A DNA stretch of 48,212 nucleotides from Oleiphilus sp. (GTDB lineage: Bacteria; Pseudomonadota; Gammaproteobacteria; Pseudomonadales; Oleiphilaceae). The stretch covers positions 1 through 48,212 of the forward strand of contig PZPK01000030.1 in assembly GCA_006212045.1 (NCBI GenBank). The letters run 5' to 3'. The notes beneath the pieces were generated by a model. That model saw only the letters and a list, made by a program, of their open reading frames with translations. It ran no database searches and had not been told where the DNA came from. Shown here in pieces: positions 16,211 through 24,390 of the stretch (the first letter of the stretch is position 1; each line of letters begins with the position of its first letter). A program made the position numbers and the translations under genes.

Positions 16211-18565
16211 ATGGTTGATAAATTTGCAGCAGCGGTTATCCGGTGGCGCTGGCTCATCATAATTGCGACACTTGCTGCCGTCGTCCTGATCGCTCAAGGC
16301 GCGAAATCCATAGAGTTCAGCTCCAATTACCGCGTGTTTTTTTCTGAGGACAATGAGCAGCTCATTGCCTTCGAGACGCTACAGAACACCTACTCCAAAT
16401 CCGATAATGTGCTGTTTGTGATCGAACCGGAAAGCGGTGAAGTGTTCAATGCACAAACGCTTGCTGCAGTGCAGGATCTGACGGAACGAGCCTGGCAACT
16501 TCCCTACTCCACCAGGGTAGACTCGATCACCAATTACCAGCACACCCAGGCCGAAGAGGATGACCTTCTGGTGAATGACCTGGTGGAGTTCCCCGACGAA
16601 GCAGATTATGAGTATGTGCGGGAGGTAGCGCTGAGCGAGCCTCTGCTGGTAAGACGTCTGATCTCTGAAGACGGCCAGATTACTGCCGTCAATGCAACGG
16701 TCCAGCTTCCCCAGCTGACCGAACTGGAAATGCCCGAGGTGGTGGCCTTTGCGCGCGAGATGATCGCGCAATTTGAAGCCGACTATCCGGACGTGAACGT
16801 TTATATGACTGGCAGTGTCATGCTCGGTAATTCGTTTTCCGAATCCGCCCAGAAAGACATGAAGACGCTACTGCCCGTGATGTTCCTCGTCATTATTGTG
16901 ACCCTTTGGCTGTTGCTGAGGTCAATCACAGGCACTGTCGCGACCGTGGCCGTCATCATCCTGGCGGTGGCATCGGCCATGGGCATGTTCGGTTGGCTAG
17001 GCTGGACCCTCACCGGCCCCTCAACAAGTGCACCAACAGTCATCACCACCATGTGTGTGGCGGACTGCGTGCATATTCTGGTGACCTTTCTATTTAACAT
17101 GCGACAAGGTATGGCCAAAGCCGATGCCATGCAGGAAAGTCTGCGTATCAATTTCCAGCCTGTGTTTATTACCAGCGTCACTACAGTACTCGGTTTCATG
17201 ACCATGAATTTCAGCGAGGTGCCCCCGTTCCAGGATCTTGGAAATACGGTAGCTATGGGTGTTATCGCTGCTTTTCTGCTATCGGTGACCTTTTTACCAG
17301 CCCTGGTCATGGTGTTACCCGTGCGTATCAAGGAAAAACGCCAAACCAGTCATCGCGCCATCGATAATCTGGCACAATTCGTCATCAGGAATCGCGGCCG
17401 TGTATTGTTTGCATCGGTTTTTGTCTCGGCGGTTCTGTTTACATTGATCCCGATGAATCAGGTCAACGACGAGTTCGTCAAGTATTTCAAAACCTCGGTA
17501 AAATTCAGGCAAGACACGGACTTCACTGCTGAAAAACTCAGCGGTATATACACCATGCAATATTCGCTTGTAGCCGGAGAAAGCAATGGCATCAGTGACC
17601 CCGCCTTCCTCGAACAAGTGGAACGCTTTTCGAACTGGCTGAAAAGCAAACCCGAGGTCACCAATGTCGAAACAATCACCGAGATATTCAAGCGTTTGAA
17701 CAAAAACATGCATGCTGACGAGCAGGCATATTTCCGCCTGCCCGAGAACAAAGAGCTGGCTGCCCAATATCTGCTACTTTACGAAATGTCGCTGCCTTAT
17801 GGTCTGGACCTGAACAATCAGCTCAATGTCGATAAGTCCTCTGTACGCATCCTGGTTACGCTGGAGAACATCTCAAGTAAACAGACACTGGCGCTTGAGG
17901 ATGAAATTGCCGCCTGGCTGAATGCCAATACCTCAATCGAAGAATTTTATGCCGCCAGCCCCAACATCATGTTTTCACATATTGGTAAACGTAACGTCGA
18001 CAGCATGGTAGCCGGTGTGGGGTATGCGCTGGTGATTATCTGCATGATCATGGTTGCCGTGCTTCGCTCTATGAAACTCGGTGTACTAAGTATCATCCCC
18101 AACATTGTCCCGATCGCGGCAGCTTTTGGTCTCTGGGGGCTTTTCAGCGGCAATGTCGGGATCTCGATAGGGACCGCGGTGGGTATGATACTGGGGATTG
18201 TCATCGATGATACCGTGCACTTTCTGAGCAAATATCAGCGCGCACGAAGAGAAAAAGGCTATACGCCGGAACAGGCTGTCGAGTATGCCTTTTCAACCGT
18301 AGGCACGGCGCTGTGGGTCACGACTCTGGTCTTATGTGCCGGCTTTATGATTCTGGCACTATCAGACTTTAATATGAACGCTTACATGGGCATTTTTACC
18401 GCTGCAACGATTGCATTGGCACTGTTGTTCGACTTTTTTGCCTTACCGGCCTTGCTACTGAAAATCGATCGTGGGGAAACACCCCGTACCGGGTCAGAGG
18501 ATGAAAACACGGCACTTGAAAATGACGGTCTCTCAGCCGGGGATGGAAACCCCCGGGCGATCTAG
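16211..18565 (+). CDS. MMPL/RND-superfamily exporter
   Basis: This 784-residue inner-membrane protein has the duplicated RND/MMPL layout. One transmembrane helix near residue 20 is followed by a periplasmic loop of about 180 residues and a five-helix bundle (about 220-385). A second half repeats this with a helix near 395, a loop to about 600 and another bundle (610-755). The motif GIVIDDTVHFLSKYQRARR in the second half is typical of predicted exporters of the RND superfamily that move lipids or hopanoids. It is shorter than tripartite pumps (about 1,030 residues) and no adaptor or outer-membrane factor is adjacent. GAGGGAAG precedes the start. The acidic C-terminus is cytoplasmic. It converges with a solute-binding-like gene after 7 bp. 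Confidence 0.9.
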   Translation: MVDKFAAAVIRWRWLIIIATLAAVVLIAQGAKSIEFSSNYRVFFSEDNEQLIAFETLQNTYSKSDNVLFVIEPESGEVFNAQTLAAVQDLTERAWQLPYSTRVDSITNYQHTQAEEDDLLVNDLVEFPDEADYEYVREVALSEPLLVRRLISEDGQITAVNATVQLPQLTELEMPEVVAFAREMIAQFEADYPDVNVYMTGSVMLGNSFSESAQKDMKTLLPVMFLVIIVTLWLLLRSITGTVATVAVIILAVASAMGMFGWLGWTLTGPSTSAPTVITTMCVADCVHILVTFLFNMRQGMAKADAMQESLRINFQPVFITSVTTVLGFMTMNFSEVPPFQDLGNTVAMGVIAAFLLSVTFLPALVMVLPVRIKEKRQTSHRAIDNLAQFVIRNRGRVLFASVFVSAVLFTLIPMNQVNDEFVKYFKTSVKFRQDTDFTAEKLSGIYTMQYSLVAGESNGISDPAFLEQVERFSNWLKSKPEVTNVETITEIFKRLNKNMHADEQAYFRLPENKELAAQYLLLYEMSLPYGLDLNNQLNVDKSSVRILVTLENISSKQTLALEDEIAAWLNANTSIEEFYAASPNIMFSHIGKRNVDSMVAGVGYALVIICMIMVAVLRSMKLGVLSIIPNIVPIAAAFGLWGLFSGNVGISIGTAVGMILGIVIDDTVHFLSKYQRARREKGYTPEQAVEYAFSTVGTALWVTTLVLCAGFMILALSDFNMNAYMGIFTAATIALALLFDFFALPALLLKIDRGETPRTGSEDENTALENDGLSAGDGNPRAI

Positions 18566-18572
18566 AGCATGC

Positions 18573-19568
18573 CTACTCCGGACGGGCGCATTCGCCTCTG
18601 GAGCGGTCAAGACGGCAACGAATTTTCCAGAGTAGCTTCAAAGCCGTTGGATGATTCACCTTGTCTTCCTTGAGTGCCAGACGGACGCGTTTGCTGAAAT
18701 GATCAATATCGTCCTTGGTAAACTGACTGATTTCTATCCAGTATTTGGAAGGTATTTCCTGCTCTGCATCGCGCACGAGTTTATCAATCGCATTGAGGCG
18801 CGTCAGAATGTAACGCCGCATGTTGTAGCCAAAGTCGTCCGGAAACTCAGACTTCCGGGCAACGGTCTGTAACATGCCGTAGTACATGCGATAGTTGATA
18901 ATACCGCCGTCCTCACCCAGGCCGTGATAAAGCTCGAAGGTATTGTAGGCAAGCGCTGGCATTAGCAGGATATCGACGTTGCCGTTATTAAACTGGGCTG
19001 CAAACGTGGATAAGGTGGTACCCACCGGGGTCGCTCCCGCCAGTCTGGCAAACATCATGGCCTGTGGATCATTATTAAGGACAGAGAGACGACGGCCGGC
19101 AAAATCTTCAATGCTGTCAATGCGTCGGTCATTCACAAATGCATACATCGAGCCGACAGGAAACGTGGCAATGACCTCAAAGGCCCCCTGCGTCATCAGC
19201 TTTCCGGCCCGCGGACGCGCCAGCGTTGCAAGTGCGAGTTCCAGACCCTTTTCAGAATTGATGGCGCCGATCGCATCCATCGTGCCACCAAACTTGACGA
19301 ACTGGCGAGACAGAATGGCACTGAGCAGGACCGCCTCGCATTTTCTGGCTTTGAAGTCCGCCGCAGCTACTTTTTCATCGGTATAGGATACAAACTTGAT
19401 ACTGACGCCCCAGGCCTGGGCTTTGGGAATTACATCAGAATAGAAAGACATCACCGGGCCATTGCGACCTACCGGATCCCAAACACAAAACGTCTTGCGC
19501 TCAAGCGCATGGACGGTATTGGCCAGCATCAGAACAAAGACCAGTGAAGGCAACTTCATCCAATGCAT
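18573..19568 (-). CDS. Periplasmic solute-binding-like protein (DUF6091-type, tentative)
   Basis: This 331-residue protein has a signal peptide (MKLPSLVFVLMLANTVHA, cleavage after VHA). Its mature part reads like a periplasmic solute receptor: FCVWDPVGRNGPVMSFYSD, KARKCEAVLLSAILSRQFVKFGGTMDAIGA, and IEDFAGRRLSVLNNDPQAMMFARL in the second lobe, with IEISQFTKDDIDHFSKRVR near the end. It resembles TRAP-type receptors and the DUF6091 putative solute-binding family, but no TRAP permease is nearby. Two ATGs (19568 and 19559) are both usable; neither has a strong ribosome binding site. Its convergent partner is an RND-type exporter, and such pairs in marine gammaproteobacteria suggest a lipid or hydrocarbon link, which is not proven here. 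Confidence 0.72.
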   Translation of the reverse strand: MHWMKLPSLVFVLMLANTVHALERKTFCVWDPVGRNGPVMSFYSDVIPKAQAWGVSIKFVSYTDEKVAAADFKARKCEAVLLSAILSRQFVKFGGTMDAIGAINSEKGLELALATLARPRAGKLMTQGAFEVIATFPVGSMYAFVNDRRIDSIEDFAGRRLSVLNNDPQAMMFARLAGATPVGTTLSTFAAQFNNGNVDILLMPALAYNTFELYHGLGEDGGIINYRMYYGMLQTVARKSEFPDDFGYNMRRYILTRLNAIDKLVRDAEQEIPSKYWIEISQFTKDDIDHFSKRVRLALKEDKVNHPTALKLLWKIRCRLDRSRGECARPE

Positions 19569-19845
19569 TTGCGACTCACACTTATGGTCCAAAAACCTAC
19601 CTACCCATATGTTCTTGTTATCTTCCAACATCGGGTTGCAAGGAATGGCGCGCACTCATTCGCATGACTCATTCCCGCGACCATTGCACATCCGTATAGA
19701 CTGGATCACTTTTTAGTGCGGTAACAGGCCGAACTACCCAATCGACCCTAAACAGGTTAAATTGCCTTATAATTATTGGCTGTCCAGTAAACCAATCACC
19801 CTATACCGAAGAACCTCTCAAGTTCAAGTCCGAACCCCGAAAAAC

Positions 19846-20784
19846 ATGACAACTATCAATCTTCGTCCCAACGCGACACCATTAATCTGTATTCTGGGCG
19901 CCACGGCGACCGGCAAAACCCGACTTGGCGTATCCCTTGCGCGCACCTTTGGCGGTGAAATCATCTCGGCAGATTCCAGGCAGGTCTACCGTGGTCTGGA
20001 TATTGGTTCGGGAAAAGACCTGAAAGAATATGCAGAAATCCCTTACCACCTGATAGACATTGCAGAGCCCGGTTACGAGTTTAATCTCTTCGAATTTGTA
20101 GAAGCCTTTAATGCTGCGTTTGAAGATATTTCGGCACGCAACAAAGTACCCTTTCTGGTGGGGGGCACTGGCATGTATCTGGATGCCGTGTTGAACCACT
20201 ACAAATTGACGCGCAGCAATAGCGCATTCTTACAGCAGCACTTGAACATCGATCTGGAAAAAGCGGACGACGAAAGCCTGCGAACACTATTGCAAGAGAT
20301 GAATCCCAAGCTGCACAACAGCACCGACCTCGAGGATAGGCATCGTTTGATCAAGGCGCTCGAAATTGCCGTTTCTCAAAATACGGATGCCGAACAGCTA
20401 CAGGTCCCTCAAATGAATACCCTGACCATCGGCATTCACCTACCCAGAGAAGAAATCCGAAAACGCATCACCACCCGCCTGCGCGACCGGCTTGAACAGG
20501 GCATGATCGAAGAGGTCGAAACCCTGCATGCCAGCGGTGTCGCCTGGGAGCAACTGGAGTTTTACGGACTGGAGTACCGCTTCGTCGCACAGTATTTACA
20601 GGGGCAACTCAATAAAAACGACATGTTCCAGAAACTCAACTCCGCCATCCACCAATTTGCCAAACAACAGGAAAAGTGGTTTCGCAATATCCAGAAAAAA
20701 GGCCGTGATATTGTTTGGATTGAACACGGTGCCGATTTGGAGACGAAGGCGGCTGAGGTGGTTGGCGAGCATCTTGGGTTATAG
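19846..20784 (+). CDS. miaA: tRNA dimethylallyltransferase family protein (MiaA-like)
   Basis: This 312-residue protein has the MiaA architecture: the P-loop GATATGKT near residue 16, ISADSRQVYRGLDIGSG, IPYHLIDI, VGGTGMYLDAVL and the C-terminal KQQEKWFRNI. MiaA transfers a dimethylallyl group to N6 of A37 in tRNAs reading UNN codons. Canonical gammaproteobacterial MiaA has GPTASGKT and MDIGTAKP and lies beside mutL and hfq. Here the variants GATATGKT and LDIGSGKDL and a solitary position suggest a divergent or acquired second copy. A TATAAT at 19768-19773 and the family alignment favour the ATG at 19846 rather than 19762. Confidence 0.82.
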   Translation: MTTINLRPNATPLICILGATATGKTRLGVSLARTFGGEIISADSRQVYRGLDIGSGKDLKEYAEIPYHLIDIAEPGYEFNLFEFVEAFNAAFEDISARNKVPFLVGGTGMYLDAVLNHYKLTRSNSAFLQQHLNIDLEKADDESLRTLLQEMNPKLHNSTDLEDRHRLIKALEIAVSQNTDAEQLQVPQMNTLTIGIHLPREEIRKRITTRLRDRLEQGMIEEVETLHASGVAWEQLEFYGLEYRFVAQYLQGQLNKNDMFQKLNSAIHQFAKQQEKWFRNIQKKGRDIVWIEHGADLETKAAEVVGEHLGL

Positions 20785-21137
20785 GGCTTGAAGCTGGAAG
20801 TCTGAAGCTGGAAGCATCGCTTCGATCTGGCGTCTGACGCACACGGGTTTTTAATGGGTTATTAGGCTGCTTGGGCTACCCAAAATTCCTTACCTCTCCA
20901 CTTCCCTATTTTCGATTGGGCTTTATCAGGTTCACTTTTCTTTCCAAATCTAATCTTTGTCATCGCCACCCTATATTAATTTTTAAGGGGTCAGAGCCCT
21001 TAAGTGCTCGATGGAGTACTATGCAGAAATGAAATAGGTGTCCACTAAAACGGAGTCTTCTTAGCTAAATAGCGTCCGACACCCGACGTCAGACGTTCGG
21101 CCCAAATAAAACCAACACCTGATTATCAAGGCCAAAA
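20785..21137. repeat. Intergenic stretch with heptad minisatellite and palindromic repeat
   Basis: This gap holds no gene. At 20788-20815 GAAGCTG-type heptads are tandemly arranged. At 20983-21003 there is an imperfect palindrome, TTAAGGGGTCAGAGCCCTTAA. At about 21066-21096 four heptads of GTCNGAC type occur in a row (GTCCGAC, ACCCGAC, GTCAGAC, GTTCGGC). Degenerate copies of each recur near 21.8 and 22.15 kb, and the heptads also at 33.3-33.5 kb. Confidence 0.7.
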
Positions 21138-21407
21138 CTAACGATCTTCTCTACCGTGCCAGATCTTCAGGATAACGATTTCTTTTTTAAGCACTCGATA
21201 ACGCACAATATATTCCCTGGCAACCAGTTCCCGGTACTCATCCAAACCTTCTATTGGTATTCCGAGCTTTGGTTGTTGGACGAGAGACTGAATATTTTGC
21301 TTGAGCAGCGCGCTGGCTTTCATGGCCGCTTGGGGGTTCTTGTTCTCGATAAATTCGCGCAGACGAAGCAGATCTCGAATCGCCGTTACCGTAAACGTCA
21401 GCTTCAT
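21138..21407 (-). CDS. parE: RelE/ParE-superfamily toxin
   Basis: This 89-residue basic protein matches the ParE group of toxins: TAIRDLLRLREFIENKNPQAA at the N-terminus, QQPKLGIPIEGLDEYRELV in the middle, and YIVRYRVLKKEIVILKIWHGRED at the end. ParE toxins inhibit gyrase whereas RelE toxins cleave mRNA; the NPQAA-x-RELV pattern favours ParE. Its ATG overlaps the stop of the upstream antitoxin gene by four bases (21404-21407), the usual toxin-antitoxin coupling. It is complete and appears intact. Confidence 0.88.
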   Translation of the reverse strand: MKLTFTVTAIRDLLRLREFIENKNPQAAMKASALLKQNIQSLVQQPKLGIPIEGLDEYRELVAREYIVRYRVLKKEIVILKIWHGREDR

Positions 21408-21670
21408 TTAAGCGGAGGTTCTTTTTCGTCTTCGGCTCCCCAACTATCCAGCCAGGCCATGGCGTCATCCCCATCTACCACGCGTCCCGCTTTGTAGTCT
21501 TCCCAGGCTTCTCGTGTTTCCAGATTTCTGCGTTGTTTCAGCTCTTCACGCGCCAGATATTCTTTCACCGCGTCTTTAATGATCCAACCCTTGCTGCGTT
21601 GCATCTTTTCAGCGGTTTGCTCCAGGCGGTCCATCAACTCATCCGGCATTCTTACGCTTGTCATTCCCAT
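21404..21670 (-). CDS. Ribbon-helix-helix antitoxin of the ParE-type pair
   Basis: This 88-residue protein begins with a ribbon-helix-helix DNA-binding segment (MTSVRMPDELMDRLEQTAEKMQRSKGWIIKDAVKEYL) of CopG/ParD type. It is followed by an acidic, toxin-binding tail with VVDGDDAMAWLDSWGAED. It should neutralise the adjacent toxin and repress its own promoter. The start at 21670 follows AAGG by eight bases and lies downstream of the predicted transcription start; the longer frame from 21736 would begin inside the promoter -35 box. Confidence 0.85.
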   Translation of the reverse strand: MGMTSVRMPDELMDRLEQTAEKMQRSKGWIIKDAVKEYLAREELKQRRNLETREAWEDYKAGRVVDGDDAMAWLDSWGAEDEKEPPLK

Positions 21671-21707
21671 AGCATTAACCTTGATGTAATACAGTGCATC
21701 ACAAAGC

Positions 21708-21736
21708 ATTATAGACTTGTGCTGACGCATCGTCAC
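21708..21736 (-). promoter_or_regulatory. Promoter of the toxin-antitoxin operon
   Basis: On the minus strand GTGACG (21731-21736) and a perfect TATAAT (21708-21713) are separated by 17 bp. Transcription would begin near 21701, about 30 bases before the antitoxin ATG. The position decides the antitoxin start. Confidence 0.6.
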
Positions 21737-21743
21737 CCTTTAA

Positions 21744-21894
21744 GTCGGACGCACATTGCGTGATCTGATTTAGGCAAAAAGGGCTCTACTCCCCCTTTAG
21801 TTGGTGCCGCTTGAAGCTTAGTGTCGGTCGGACGTCTGACGCTGGACGCAATATTGCGTGCTTTGATTTAGGCATAGGGACTCTAACCCCTTAA
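21744..21894. repeat. Two direct copies of a ~55-bp unit with a heptad run between
   Basis: Unit A (21744-21799) and unit B (about 21841-21894) share the order GGACGCA, ATTGCGTG, a TGATTTAGGCA block and a final GGGxCTCTAxxCCCCTTxA palindrome half. The two are alike over most of their length with small indels. Between them lie heptads (GGTCGGACGTCTGACGCTGG at about 21825-21845). The last block is the inverse of the palindrome at 20983-21003. The array immediately precedes the toxin-antitoxin promoter. Confidence 0.65.
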
Positions 21895-21913
21895 GAGTAA
21901 TGGAATCCCGAAA

Positions 21914-22105
21914 TCAACACGTCACACACTTAGCTTCAAAGTAGTCCCAATCAAGCTCCCCCTTAATACCCTTCTCAAATTCATCTTGATCAATCTCTTC
22001 AACAACTTCTTGACTGAGAAAACGATTTCCTTTCCATTTGCCTATGCTCGATTCAAAATCCTTAGAATAGTATTTTTTCCCAAAATTCATCTCTGTTGCT
22101 ACCAC
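21914..22105 (-). CDS. Possible small hypothetical protein (63 aa)
   Basis: A short GTG-started frame (or ATG at 22090) encodes a charged 63-residue peptide with no signal or membrane segment, ending DWDYFEAKCVTC. It lies in repeat-rich DNA and has only a weak ribosome binding site. I do not recognise it. It could be a degenerate fragment or a chance frame. Confidence 0.3.
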   Translation of the reverse strand: MVATEMNFGKKYYSKDFESSIGKWKGNRFLSQEVVEEIDQDEFEKGIKGELDWDYFEAKCVTC

Positions 22106-22119
22106 TTACCTGATTGTAA

Positions 22120-22208
22120 AGAAGGGCCCTTAAAATCTCGACGCACTCAGCGTTTCCTGCCTCAAGCTTCAAGCCAAAAAGCGTCAGACATCCGACGCCA
22201 AACCCAAA
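22120..22208. repeat. Heptad repeat remnant beside the kinase gene
   Basis: The sequence at about 22160-22205 contains CAAGCTTCAAG followed by GTCAGAC, ATCCGAC and GCC in heptad phase, the reverse arrangement of the run near 21.8 kb. A GGGCCCTTAA motif at about 22127 is part of the same repeat family. It ends at the 3' end of the kinase gene. Confidence 0.5.
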
Positions 22209-23942
22209 TCAACCCAGCCACAACGCCAAAACAATCACCTGACTCACAGCCAGGACAAAACACAGCCCCTGCCAGAATCGGAGCGGGTTTCTCTGTGCCA
22301 GCGGGACATAGGACTTTTCGAGAAAGTCAGGATTCGGATGCTCCAGATCATAGATAAATTCCGAAAAGGCTTCATAACGTAAATCAGGCGTAATGCTCAA
22401 AGCTTTTTTCAGGGCCCCATCCATCCAGACCGGCACCATGGGGTTGAAGTCTCTGGCCGACAGATATCGCAACCGGTGAAACTCGGTACTGGACTGACAG
22501 AGCTCGAATTTTTCTCCATAGGGATGCTTGCCGGTCAGCATTTCATACAGTACGACCGCAACTGAAAACAGGTCTGAGCGCGGACTGCTTTTACGACGCA
22601 ACTTGTACTCCGGTGCGCCGTAGGTTTCGGTTCCCAGCACAACATCGCGCTCAAATCCGGCATCAATTTCTGCGATCCCGGCCACATGACAGGAGCCGAA
22701 GTCGATAAGCACGACATCACCGCTTTCCGACACCATGATGTTGTCCGGTTTGATATCCTGATGCAGGGTATCTTTGCGATGCATCGCGCGTAGTCCCCTA
22801 ACGACTTGGGCAATGATCTCCAGTGCACGATCAATGCCCGGCCTCGGGTTAGCTTGCATCCACCCCGTCAATGTCAGTCCGGCGACATATTCACAAAGGT
22901 AGTACAGGCAGGTCTGTCTTTGATTCCGCTCGATGACCTTCACAACATGCGGACTGTCAATGCGTTTTCCCACCCAGGGTTCAAGCACAAAGCGCTCAAT
23001 ATAGGGCAGATCATCCTCGAAATTCACTGACGGGGTCTTCATGACATACCGATGGTTACTGAGCAAATCCCGAACCAGATAGATCTGGGACCGCTTACTG
23101 GCGTGCAACTCGTCAAGGACCTCAAATCCGTCGAGTTTCATCCCTTTCGACAGAGGCGGAGGAAACGGCAGCTCAGACAACTTTCGGAAGGTGTCCTCAA
23201 CATTGGGGTCCGGCAAAGCTTCTATGCTAACCAATTGGCAACTGAGATTATCATCACTGGCATTTTCCAGCGCTTTAAGCACCAGCGATTCACAAACCGC
23301 TGACAAATCCTGCTGCGGCTGAACTTCGAGCAGGGTATTTTTAATCGCTTGTCGGGCAACAAAATCATGCACGCCATCAGTACTGAGGAAAAACAGATCG
23401 CCTTGCTCGACATCGACAGAGTAGTAATCGACATCCAACATCAGATCCATCCCCATGGCACGCGTCAGGTAGGTCGAGTCCTTGTTCACCCGCGTGCAGT
23501 GATCATGCGTAATCTGCTCGAATTCAGTCCCCCTCATGCGGTAGATGCGACTGTCACCAATATGAAAAAGATGCGCTGTCCGCGACTTGATCACCAGTAT
23601 CGACAGCGTACTGATGTAGCCACGTTCAGCAGCCAGATAACGCACGCCCTGACCATATAGCCAACGATTGAGTGCCGTAAGGATTCGCTGCGCAGAAAGT
23701 TTGACGGACCAGGAGTCCGGTGTACTGAAGTAGTCTCCCAGAAAATTCTTGACGCAGGTCTCGCTGGCCTCCTTCCCTGCTTCCGCACTGCTCACGCCAT
23801 CCGCTATCAGGGCCACCATGCCTTTGGCACTCAGCGCAGGTTCATCGGGAATGCGAAATCCCAGAGCGTCTTCATTATGGGGCTTCCTACCCGCCTGACT
23901 AACCTGTCCGACCCTTACTTTCAAACCACTTTCCAGGTGCAT
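22209..23942 (-). CDS. Bifunctional PP2C phosphatase / serine-threonine protein kinase with C-terminal membrane anchor
   Basis: This 577-residue protein fuses a PP2C-type phosphatase (residues of about 5-230) to a protein kinase (about 255-530). Phosphatase motifs are NEDALGF, MVALIADGVSSAEAG, FHIGDSRIYRM, FFLSTDGVHDF and DDNLSCQ. Kinase motifs are VMK for the ATP lysine, HQDIKPDNIMV for the catalytic loop, LIDFGSC for the DFG and VAVVLYEMLTGKHPYG. The glycine-rich loop is degenerate (ELHASKRSQIYLV). A final hydrophobic segment (FWQGLCFVLAVSQVIVLALWLG) anchors it in the membrane. P. aeruginosa PA1782 is a kinase gene in the same neighbourhood of nirBD. It is divergent from nirB here, suggesting a link to nitrate/nitrite assimilation. 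The ATG at 23942 is preferred to 23996 but not certain. Confidence 0.9.
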   Translation of the reverse strand: MHLESGLKVRVGQVSQAGRKPHNEDALGFRIPDEPALSAKGMVALIADGVSSAEAGKEASETCVKNFLGDYFSTPDSWSVKLSAQRILTALNRWLYGQGVRYLAAERGYISTLSILVIKSRTAHLFHIGDSRIYRMRGTEFEQITHDHCTRVNKDSTYLTRAMGMDLMLDVDYYSVDVEQGDLFFLSTDGVHDFVARQAIKNTLLEVQPQQDLSAVCESLVLKALENASDDNLSCQLVSIEALPDPNVEDTFRKLSELPFPPPLSKGMKLDGFEVLDELHASKRSQIYLVRDLLSNHRYVMKTPSVNFEDDLPYIERFVLEPWVGKRIDSPHVVKVIERNQRQTCLYYLCEYVAGLTLTGWMQANPRPGIDRALEIIAQVVRGLRAMHRKDTLHQDIKPDNIMVSESGDVVLIDFGSCHVAGIAEIDAGFERDVVLGTETYGAPEYKLRRKSSPRSDLFSVAVVLYEMLTGKHPYGEKFELCQSSTEFHRLRYLSARDFNPMVPVWMDGALKKALSITPDLRYEAFSEFIYDLEHPNPDFLEKSYVPLAQRNPLRFWQGLCFVLAVSQVIVLALWLG

Positions 23943-24390
23943 TGATTCTCTGCCTTGTTGTTTCGGGTGTTCCACCAGACGCTTTGACAGGCACATTATG
24001 TTCCAACTTCAGACGGATATGCCAATACATCCCTAACCTGTGCTCCCACGCCGCTGAGCGTGGTAAGAGGACAATCAGACGGTCGGGGTCAACCACAGTA
24101 CCGCCACCCTAACGCACTATTTTAATGCAGCTTAAGAAGAAACCCTTAGCATCACCGCACCGTATTGGACCACCATGTCTGATCAGACCATTCAGAAACC
24201 GACCAGCATCCGATGCAAATTGACTTTTTTATTATATTTATCAACATCTTAAGACGCACCAAAATAACACTGGCACAAACTGTGCTATGTCCAGATCAAC
24301 ATGGCGCAACAATCCATATCGCGTCCAGAGGCGCGTCAATAAGAAAGCGTGTACAGAAGACAGCAGACGAAACAGGCATACGAGGCACAC
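23943..24390. other. Kinase/nirB divergent intergenic region
   Basis: About 450 bp without a gene. It contains the candidate sigma-54 promoter (24271-24286), a possible NtrC half-site pair at 24156-24172 (CGCACC-N5-GGACCA) and an AT-rich stretch near 24225-24245 (TTTTTTATTATATTTATC) suited to integration host factor or curvature. No ORF is convincing. Confidence 0.5.
24271..24286 (+). promoter_or_regulatory. Candidate sigma-54 promoter of nirBD
   Basis: TGGCACAAACTGTGCT has the GG-N10-GC spacing and matches the TGGCAC-N5-TTGCW consensus except one base. It lies 105 bp upstream of the nirB ATG, and a loose NtrC-like site lies about 100 bp further upstream. Assimilatory nitrite reductase operons are often NtrC/sigma-54 dependent. 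The same bases also form GCACA-N3-TGTGC, so a simple repressor site is an alternative. Confidence 0.5.
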
